Assembly (NCBI GenBank): GCA_937874755.1 | Contig: CALNBC010000267.1 | Span: 1-10,149 of the forward strand | DNA length: 10,149 bases | Source: an uncultured Clostridia bacterium | GTDB taxonomy: Bacteria; Bacillota; Clostridia; Christensenellales; CALWSW01 | Reading direction: 5' to 3' | Shown here: piece by piece, positions 1 through 5,190 of the stretch | How positions within the stretch are numbered: position 1 is the first letter of the stretch | Layout: each line of letters starts with the position of its first letter | The notes under the pieces: model-generated | What the model was told of the DNA's origin: nothing | The model's input: only the letters and a program-made list of their open reading frames with translations | Databases searched by the model: none | Program-made: the position numbers and the translations under genes

Positions 1-1967
1 AGCACAGCTATCCCTTCTGCTGGCGCTGCGACACGCCGCTTATCTACTACGCCCGTGCAAGCTGGTTCGTCAAGATGACCGCCGTCAAGGACAAGCTGAT
101 GGCGTTCAACCGCTCGGTCAACTGGCTGCCCGAACACATAAAAGAAGGTCGCATGGGCAACTTCATCGAAAACGTGGTCGACTGGGGTATCTCCCGCGAG
201 CGTTACTGGGGCACGCCGCTGCCTGTCTGGAAGTGCGAGGACTGCGGGCATTTTGACGTCATAGGTTCCATCGCCGAGCTTAAAGAGCGCGGCAAGGACG
301 TTCCGGATGACATCGAGTTGCACAAGCCGTTTATCGACGAAATCACACTCACCTGCGGCGAATGCGGCGGCAAAATGGTGCGCGAGCCCGAGGTAATAGA
401 CTGCTGGTTCGATTCAGGCTCTATGCCCTTCGCCCAGTGGCACTACCCCTTCGAGAATGAAGAGATTTTCAAGCGCAACTACCCCGCGAACTTCATATCC
501 GAAGCAATAGACCAGACCCGAGGGTGGTTCTATACGCTGCTGGCGATATCCACATTGCTTTTCGACGAACCTTCCTTTAAGAACTGCATCGTGCTGGGTC
601 ACGTGCAGGACCAGGAAGGTCGCAAGATGAGCAAGCACCTCGGAAACGTCATCGACCCCTGGAGCGTGTTGGATGTTCAGGGCGCGGACGCCGTTCGCTG
701 GTATTTCTATTCAACATCCATGCCCTGGCTGCCCAGCCGCTTCGGACCGGAAAACGTATCCGAGGTGCAGCGCAAGTTCATGGGCACCTATTGGAATACT
801 TACGCCTTCTATGTGCTTTATGCCGATATAGACGATTTTGACCCATCGCAGCACTCCCTTGTGCGCGAGAACCTGACCAGGATGGACCTTTGGGTGCTCT
901 CACGGCTTAACAGCGTTACCCGCGCCGTAGACACATACCTCGAGAACCTTCGCATCACTGAAGCCTCGAGGGAGATTTCCGATTTTGTGGACGAGCTTTC
1001 CAACTGGTACATCCGCCGCGATCGCGAACGCTACTGGGGCAGCGAAATGACCGCAGACAAGGAAGCGGCCTACATGACGCTTTATACTGTGCTTTCCACC
1101 TTGATAAAGCTGACCGCGCCCTTCGTGCCCTTTATGTCCGAAACCATATACCAGAACATCGTGCGCCCATTTTATAAGGACGCGCCCGAATCGGTGCACC
1201 TTTGCGAGTTCCCCGCGTGCGACGAGTCCTTCATAGACGAAAACATGGAGCGGGACATGAAAAAGGTCCTCGACGTGGTGGTTCTCGGTCGCGCATCCCG
1301 AGCGGCGAGCAACCTCAAGAACCGCCAGCCGCTTTCCGCGCTGTACGTCACATGCAGGGAACTGCCGGCCGAATATTGCCGCATAGTTGCCGATGAGCTC
1401 AACGTGAAGAACGTGCGTTTTACCGACGACACCTCCGCCTACACGACCTACACCGTCAAACCCCAGCTTCGCACCCTCGGCCCGAAGTACGGCAAGCTGA
1501 TTGGCAAAATAGGCGATTACCTGAAGGAATGCGACGGAAACGAAGTCGTCGACTGTTTCAAACGAGACGAGCCTTACCGCTTTGAGCTGGAAGGTACCGA
1601 AATAGAGATAAACGAGAGCGACGCGCTCTACGATCTGACCCAGAAGCCCGGCTTTGTCGCCCAGAGCGACAGGGAGCTCACCGCCGTGATAGACACCAAT
1701 CTGACCCCCGAACTAATAGACGAAGGTTTTGTCCGCGAGCTCACCTCCAAGGTGCAGACCATGCGCAAGGAGGCAGGCTTCGACGTGACAGACCACATTA
1801 TCGTCTCGTATTCGGGCAACGAACGCATCGCCGCCCTGCTCGAAAAATACGGCGAAGCCGTATGTCAAGCCACTCTGGCGGACGGAATAAAAGAGGGCGC
1901 CGAGGGTTATATCAAGGAGTGGAACATCAACGGGGAGACTGTCACCCTTGGGGTGGAAAGGGTTTAG
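1..1967 (+). CDS. ileS: Isoleucyl-tRNA synthetase, type 2 (IleS2-like), 5'-truncated by window edge
   Basis: This cytoplasmic class I aminoacyl-tRNA synthetase charges tRNA-Ile with isoleucine. The reading frame is open from base 3, upstream of the first in-frame ATG at 75, and opens with a typical IleRS stretch (HSYPFCWRC then TPLIYY and SWFVK). The window therefore holds only the C-terminal 654 residues; the HIGH motif and most of the editing domain lie to the left. Visible landmarks are WGISRERYWGTPLPVW, two CxxC pairs (bases 234-245 and 354-365) that look like a zinc site, the DCWFDSGSMP region, and the KMSKS-type loop as KMSKH at 624-638. The anticodon-binding helical region follows (WVLSRL, NWYIRRDRERYW). 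The C-terminus ends in WNINGETVTLGVERV without the zinc finger that closes type-1 bacterial IleRS, which together with the internal cysteines points to type 2. ValRS and LeuRS are less likely given the IleRS-specific segments. Confidence 0.96.
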   Translation, partial: HSYPFCWRCDTPLIYYARASWFVKMTAVKDKLMAFNRSVNWLPEHIKEGRMGNFIENVVDWGISRERYWGTPLPVWKCEDCGHFDVIGSIAELKERGKDVPDDIELHKPFIDEITLTCGECGGKMVREPEVIDCWFDSGSMPFAQWHYPFENEEIFKRNYPANFISEAIDQTRGWFYTLLAISTLLFDEPSFKNCIVLGHVQDQEGRKMSKHLGNVIDPWSVLDVQGADAVRWYFYSTSMPWLPSRFGPENVSEVQRKFMGTYWNTYAFYVLYADIDDFDPSQHSLVRENLTRMDLWVLSRLNSVTRAVDTYLENLRITEASREISDFVDELSNWYIRRDRERYWGSEMTADKEAAYMTLYTVLSTLIKLTAPFVPFMSETIYQNIVRPFYKDAPESVHLCEFPACDESFIDENMERDMKKVLDVVVLGRASRAASNLKNRQPLSALYVTCRELPAEYCRIVADELNVKNVRFTDDTSAYTTYTVKPQLRTLGPKYGKLIGKIGDYLKECDGNEVVDCFKRDEPYRFELEGTEIEINESDALYDLTQKPGFVAQSDRELTAVIDTNLTPELIDEGFVRELTSKVQTMRKEAGFDVTDHIIVSYSGNERIAALLEKYGEAVCQATLADGIKEGAEGYIKEWNINGETVTLGVERV

Positions 1968-1987
1968 AAAGGCTATGAGAGCCTTTC
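1967..1987 (+). other. Stem-loop directly after ileS stop codon
   Basis: A perfect 8-bp stem, GAAAGGCT (1967-1974) with AGCCTTTC (1980-1987), encloses a 5-base loop. It begins on the last base of the ileS stop codon. No T-tract follows, so it is a poor intrinsic terminator. It may be a weak attenuating or 3'-end-protecting hairpin between ileS and pepT. I see no convincing promoter between it and the pepT ribosome binding site, so read-through into pepT is possible. Confidence 0.45.
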
Positions 1988-2015
1988 GTGCAAAAAGTAA
2001 TAGATAAGCATTTCT

Positions 2016-2022
2016 AAAGGAG
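2016..2022 (+). promoter_or_regulatory. Ribosome binding site that decides the pepT start
   Basis: AAAGGAG lies 7 bases before the ATG at 2030 but only 1 base before the in-frame ATG at 2024. The spacing therefore favours 2030. Confidence 0.8.
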
Positions 2023-2029
2023 AATGACC

Positions 2030-3256
2030 ATGGAAAGCGTAACAAGCCGCTTTTTGCGCTACGCCGCAATAAACACCGCTTCCGAACCAGAATCGAAAAG
2101 CTCCCCCTCCACCGCGAGGCAGCTCGACCTTTCGCGCATGCTGAAGGACGAGCTGGTTGAACTGGGCGCGAAGGACGCGGAACTGGACGAGTACGGTTAC
2201 GTCTACGCGAAGATACCCGCCACCGTCAGCGGCGCGCCAAAATTGGGCTTCGTCGCCCATGTGGATACCTCGCCCGACGCTTCTAACAAAGGCGTAAAGC
2301 CGCGCATAATTGAGAAATACGACGGCGGGGGGATAACACTTAACGATGAGCGTTCCATAGTGATGTCCCCTTCCGAATTCCCAGAGCTTGCTGACTACAT
2401 CGGTCAGGATTTGATAGTCACCGACGGCACGACCCTTCTCGGAGCGGACGACAAGGCAGGCGTCGCGGAGATTATGGCGCTTTGTGAGCTGCTGCTCTCC
2501 CCCGATGCGCCGCCCCATGGCGAATTAGCCATCGCATTCACCCCGGACGAGGAGGTCGGTCGCGGCACCGCCCACTTTGATGTGGAGCGCTTCGGCGCGG
2601 AGTTCGCGTATACGATTGACGGCGGAAAGCTCGGCGAAATCGAATACGAGAACTTCAACGCCGCTTCGGCAAAAGTATTCGTGAACGGCGTGAGCATCCA
2701 CCCCGGGACTGCAAAAAACAAGATGAAGAACGCCGTGCTCATAGGCATGGAGTTCAACTCGATGTTGCCCGCGGCTCAAACCCCCGCCACAACCGACGGG
2801 TACGACGGTTTTTACCATATCACGAGCATTGTTGGCGAAGTGGAGCACTGCAAGCTTGGCTATATAGTGCGCGATCACGACAAGAGCCTGTTCGAAGCCA
2901 AAAAGGAACGCCTGCGCGCTATCGAGCGGTACCTGAACGAAAAGTACGGCGAAGGCACTGTCTCGGTGGAGATAAAAAACTCGTACTTCAACATGAAGGA
3001 AAAGATACTCCCCCACATGCACCTTATCGAAACCGCGAAGTCCGCCATGGTCGAATCGGGTGTGGAGCCCCTAATACAGCCTATACGCGGCGGTACGGAC
3101 GGCGCGAATCTTTCCTTTATGGGTCTGCCCTGCCCGAACCTTTCCACAGGAGGGCACAACTTCCACGGCAGGTTCGAGTACATCCCCGTCCAATCTTTAG
3201 AGAAGATGGTTGAGGTTATGCGGCGCATAGTCGAAAAGTATAGCGCGGCGAAGTGA
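2030..3256 (+). CDS. pepT: Peptidase T (tripeptide aminopeptidase, M20B)
   Basis: This is a cytoplasmic dinuclear zinc aminopeptidase that removes the N-terminal residue from tripeptides. The start at 2030 is chosen over 2024 from ribosome binding site spacing and gives 408 residues, the usual PepT length. Metal and catalytic motifs are all present: HVDTSPD (His77, catalytic Asp79), GADDKAG (bridging Asp near 141), PDEEVGRG (Glu175/176), YTIDGG (Asp198), and near the C-terminus GGTDGANLSFMG with GGHNFHGRFEY (His379). The region around 205-315 matches the lid/dimerisation domain position (VSIHPGTAKNKMKNA). The next gene starts 7 bases after the stop, suggesting one transcript. Other M20 peptidases (PepV, ArgE, DapE) fit less well because the NFHG and IDGGxxGEIEYENFNAA segments are PepT-specific. 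Confidence 0.96.
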   Translation: MESVTSRFLRYAAINTASEPESKSSPSTARQLDLSRMLKDELVELGAKDAELDEYGYVYAKIPATVSGAPKLGFVAHVDTSPDASNKGVKPRIIEKYDGGGITLNDERSIVMSPSEFPELADYIGQDLIVTDGTTLLGADDKAGVAEIMALCELLLSPDAPPHGELAIAFTPDEEVGRGTAHFDVERFGAEFAYTIDGGKLGEIEYENFNAASAKVFVNGVSIHPGTAKNKMKNAVLIGMEFNSMLPAAQTPATTDGYDGFYHITSIVGEVEHCKLGYIVRDHDKSLFEAKKERLRAIERYLNEKYGEGTVSVEIKNSYFNMKEKILPHMHLIETAKSAMVESGVEPLIQPIRGGTDGANLSFMGLPCPNLSTGGHNFHGRFEYIPVQSLEKMVEVMRRIVEKYSAAK

Positions 3257-3263
3257 GCCCCGC

Positions 3264-3605
3264 ATGAACGCGCTCTTCAGCTTTTTTGGCATGCTGGGCT
3301 GCCACCAAAGACCTGACAGGAGTTTTTTTGTCCGCGGTCGGCAGCTCCCCCTTTGCGCGAGGTGTACAGGCATTTTTGCCGGATATGTTATCGGCGGAAT
3401 TCTCTTTGCCCTGGGCGCGATCCCGCCCCTTTGGGTGTGCGCGATAGCACTGCTGTTTCCCCTTTTTGACTGGGGAAGGCAATATTACTTTGGCAGGGAA
3501 TCCACAAACGTCCGCAGGCTGATTACCGGCATTATTGGAGGCTGGGGGCTCATCACCCTGGCGATTTCGGGGGTAATATGGGCGTTTTCGCTGATATTTG
3601 GGTGA
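3264..3605 (+). CDS. DUF2085 family small membrane protein
   Basis: A 113-residue hydrophobic protein of the DUF2085 family, whose function is not known. The family signature is clear: CHQRPDRSFF (Cys13-His14-Gln15), then GRQLPLCARCTG (Cys31 and Cys34), then DWGRQYY and the STNVRRLITG segment. Apolar stretches at about 36-68 and 86-112 suggest two to three membrane segments. The conserved Cys/His set near the N-terminus could bind a metal or a redox group, but this is inference. The ATG lies 7 bases after the pepT stop with no clear ribosome binding site, so translation may be coupled to pepT. No strong terminator follows; a 6-bp AGTCAC/GTGACT hairpin at 3609-3636 lacks a T-tract. Confidence 0.88.
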   Translation: MNALFSFFGMLGCHQRPDRSFFVRGRQLPLCARCTGIFAGYVIGGILFALGAIPPLWVCAIALLFPLFDWGRQYYFGRESTNVRRLITGIIGGWGLITLAISGVIWAFSLIFG

Positions 3606-3682
3606 TTTAGTCACTTTAATTGCTTCGTTTGTGACTTCATATATCGACCAATCTCTTTGTCCTATAATTTCGCGCGAAAAAC

Positions 3683-3711
3683 TTGACAAATGCTGTGGTC
3701 GGGAATACTAT
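3683..3711 (+). promoter_or_regulatory. Sigma-A-type promoter for the riboswitch/ribU transcript
   Basis: A -35 TTGACA (3683-3688) is followed after 17 bases by TACTAT (3706-3711, 4 of 6 matches to TATAAT). A start near 3718 would place the riboswitch at the very 5' end of the transcript, as expected. Confidence 0.75.
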
Positions 3712-3725
3712 ATATATTGTAAAGT

Positions 3726-3854
3726 CTGTTTCGGGGCGGAGTGAAAATCTCCACTGGCGGTGAAGGGGTTTCCCCACAGTCCGCGAACTCGCTTTTGCGA
3801 GCCGAACCGGTGCGATTCCGGTACCAACGGTCATAGTCCGGATGAAAGAAACGG
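3726..3854 (+). ncRNA. FMN riboswitch (RFN element)
   Basis: Conserved RFN blocks appear in the right order: TTTCGGGGCGGAGTGAAAAT from 3729, CTGGCGGTGA (3754-3763), AGTCCGCGA (3778-3786), a short hairpin AACTCGC/GCGAG, GAACCGGTGCGATTCCGGTACC, then CGGTCATAGTCCGGATGAAAG from 3828. The closing P1 helix can form between GTTTC (3728-3732) and GAAAC (3848-3852). An extra GGGG/CCCC hairpin sits at about 3764-3775. FMN binding should favour the downstream terminator at 3890-3919 and so reduce expression of the riboflavin transporter. The reading frame can be extended upstream into this element, but the ribosome binding site at 3969-3973 shows translation begins later. Confidence 0.96.
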
Positions 3855-3889
3855 CGCGTGCCACCACGTCTTTTGCACATGCCATTTTG

Positions 3890-3919
3890 CCCCGCAGCGA
3901 TTCTCGTTGCGGGGTTTTG
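3890..3919 (+). terminator. Intrinsic terminator, expression platform of the FMN riboswitch
   Basis: The 11-bp stem CCCCGCAGCGA (3890-3900) with TCGTTGCGGGG (3904-3914) has a 3-base loop and one G-U pair, and is followed by TTTTGT. It lies between the aptamer and the ribU start, the standard place for transcriptional attenuation. The 5' arm region (TTTTGCCCCG, 3885-3894) can alternatively pair with CGGGGCGGAG (3732-3741) in the aptamer, a plausible antiterminator. Confidence 0.88.
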
Positions 3920-3982
3920 TATTGCGAAGCGCGGGTATTGAGCCGTCCGATCGGGCCAAAAATATATCGGAGGTTGCAAAAA

Positions 3983-4552
3983 ATGTCCACAACAAAACAA
4001 ATCGACGTCCAAAAGCTCGCCTTTATGTCCATGCTGGCCGCTATGTCCATCATGCTGGTGATGCTGGTGCACTTCTCCATTATTCCCGCAGCGCCCTTCC
4101 TGCAGTACGACCCGGCGGATATACCCATACTGATAGGCACCTTCCTGTTCGGGCCCTGGGCGGGGCTGGCGCTCACAGTAGTCGTATCGGTCATACAAGG
4201 GCTTACGGTTTCCGCAGGCAGCGGAATCATAGGCATAATAATGCACATATTCGCAACGGGAATCATGTCCGTCATCGCAGGATTGATTTACAGGCGCAAA
4301 AAGACCTTCAAGGGTGCGATACTCGCCCTGGTGTGCGGCGCTCTCGCGATGGTCGCATCTATGGTGGTTTGGAACATTATATTCACTCCTATTTTCATGG
4401 GTGTGGATCGCTCTGTGGTCATGGGCATGATAGTCCCCGCAATACTGCCCTTTAACGTCATTAAAGCGGGCTTGAACTGCCTTATCACTTTCCTGATTTA
4501 CAAGCCGCTCTCCACCCTTTATAAGTTCGGGCCAAAAGAAGCGCAGCAATAG
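3983..4552 (+). CDS. ribU: Riboflavin ECF transporter substrate-binding subunit RibU
   Basis: This 189-residue integral membrane protein is the S component of an energy-coupling-factor transporter. It captures riboflavin and works with a shared energising module (EcfA, EcfA', EcfT), which is not encoded in this window. The RibU signature FLQYDPADIPILIGTFLFGP is at residues 39-58, and PFNVIKAGLN at 156-165 is the conserved last-helix motif. Hydrophobic segments at roughly 14-34, 47-70, 82-104, 110-132 and 145-175 fit the five to six helices of the family. The start at 3983 is supported by GGAGG at 3969-3973, 9 bases upstream. The FMN riboswitch and terminator directly before it confirm the flavin role and predict repression when FMN is plentiful. 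No riboflavin biosynthesis gene is adjacent. Confidence 0.95.
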   Translation: MSTTKQIDVQKLAFMSMLAAMSIMLVMLVHFSIIPAAPFLQYDPADIPILIGTFLFGPWAGLALTVVVSVIQGLTVSAGSGIIGIIMHIFATGIMSVIAGLIYRRKKTFKGAILALVCGALAMVASMVVWNIIFTPIFMGVDRSVVMGMIVPAILPFNVIKAGLNCLITFLIYKPLSTLYKFGPKEAQQ

Positions 4553-4597
4553 CACCCGCCCTGCAAAGCCCCGTTTGCCGCAATTTGCATACCCCTT

Positions 4598-4612
4598 CGG
4601 CTTGACAAGCCG
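4598..4612 (+). repeat. Perfect inverted repeat overlapping the SRP RNA -35 box
   Basis: CGGCTT (4598-4603) and AAGCCG (4607-4612) flank GAC, and the -35 TTGACA (4602-4607) sits across the centre. It could be a regulator-binding site, or the remains of a ribU 3' hairpin; it has no T-tract. Confidence 0.5.
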
Positions 4613-4631
4613 GTCGAGCTGCGCATATAAT
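4602..4631 (+). promoter_or_regulatory. Strong sigma-A-type promoter for the SRP RNA
   Basis: A perfect -35 TTGACA (4602-4607) and a perfect -10 TATAAT (4626-4631) are separated by 18 bases. Transcription would start near 4637, matching the 5' end of the SRP RNA. Full consensus hexamers are expected for an abundant stable RNA. Confidence 0.88.
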
Positions 4632-4635
4632 ACTC

Positions 4636-4908
4636 TTGCCGTGCTAGACGGGGAGTTAGCGGTGCCCTGAACCCGCAATCCGCTACAGCGGGGTTGAATC
4701 CCTGTTAAGAGGTACGTTTCTGTGAGGCAGAACGGTGCGTTTCCGTGCTGATGGCCGGGTCCTGTGCAATTCGGTTCCGTGAACCATGTCAGATCCTGAC
4801 GGAAGCAGCATTAAGCGGATCTCCGGGTGTGCCGCGGGGCTGCCCGGCCGGAGCGGAGCGCATCGTCACCGCTCGGAGAAACGATTATCGAAAACAGGTG
4901 CACGGTTT
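4636..4908 (+). ncRNA. ffs: Signal recognition particle RNA, large bacterial type (6S-like scRNA)
   Basis: This RNA forms the signal recognition particle with Ffh and targets nascent membrane and secreted proteins to FtsY and the Sec translocon. The Alu domain at the 5' end is recognisable by close match to the Bacillus scRNA: GTGCTAGACGGGGAGTTAGC, then GGTGCCCTG, then CCGCAATCCGCTA and GTTGAATCCCTG. The ends pair as CCGTGC (4639-4644) with GCACGG (4900-4905). The S domain carries GGGTCCTGTGCAA, GTGAACCATGTCAG and the Ffh-binding symmetric loop GGAAGCAGCA (4801-4810). The length of about 273 nt agrees with the Bacillus form. The apical tetraloop is TGAC (4797-4800) where GGAA is usual. Short open frames across this region are not genes. 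Confidence 0.95.
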
Positions 4909-4909
4909 C

Positions 4910-4942
4910 AAAAGCGCCTTCCGAATCCCGGAGGGCGCTTTT
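4910..4942 (+). terminator. Intrinsic terminator of the SRP RNA
   Basis: A 14-bp stem pairs AAAAGCGCCTTCCG (4910-4923) with CGGAGGGCGCTTTT (4929-4942), with one T-G wobble and a 5-base loop. The stem ends in its own T-run and directly follows the SRP RNA 3' end. Confidence 0.9.
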
Positions 4943-5049
4943 GCTATGCACAGCTATGCTGTATGGCTCCTTTCTATTGAATTTTGCATGTATTGCGCTA
5001 CGTTTACAACTTTCATCGATTTTGCGCTGATAATTAATAGTTTGTTTAA

Positions 5050-5078
5050 TTGACTCTTGTTCTTTCCATATTTATAGT
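5050..5078 (+). promoter_or_regulatory. Strong promoter for the secreted Ig-like protein
   Basis: TTGACT (5050-5055) and TATAGT (5073-5078) are each 5 of 6 to consensus and separated by 17 bases, in AT-rich DNA. The start would be near 5085, leaving a leader of about 105 bases. In the leader GCCTGGGC (5101-5108) can pair with GCCCGGGC (5138-5145) to form an 8-bp stem with a 29-base loop. No known riboswitch is recognised there. Confidence 0.75.
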
Positions 5079-5190
5079 AATAATTAAACGAATTACCATT
5101 GCCTGGGCTTTCTTCCAAAATCGCCGATGCTTTTCCCGCCCGGGCTGAGTTCTCATTTAATAACTCTTCAACAAAAAAGGAGGCTCCCTT

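Noticed and set aside
2024..2029. Alternative pepT start at 2024
   Set aside because: Only 1 base separates it from the AAAGGAG ribosome binding site, while the ATG at 2030 has normal 7-base spacing.
3609..3636. AGTCAC/GTGACT hairpin after the DUF2085 gene as a terminator
   Set aside because: The stem is only 6 bp with a 16-base loop, and no T-tract follows.
3842..3982. Upstream in-frame extension of ribU to an ATG at 3842
   Set aside because: It would overlap the aptamer and terminator and lacks hydrophobic or family sequence; the GGAGG at 3969-3973 fixes the start at 3983.
3760..4455. 231-codon plus-strand open frame starting inside the FMN aptamer
   Set aside because: It overlaps ribU out of frame, is rich in Arg and His, and starts within a structured RNA.
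3662..4678. Long (338-codon) minus-strand open frame across the riboswitch and ribU
   Set aside because: It is antisense to a clear riboswitch and a well-recognised RibU, its composition is rich in His, Tyr and Asp as expected from frame shadowing, and it has no convincing family motif.
4745..5053. Open frame of 102 codons in the SRP RNA region
   Set aside because: It begins inside the SRP RNA and runs through its terminator; there is no ribosome binding site or family resemblance.
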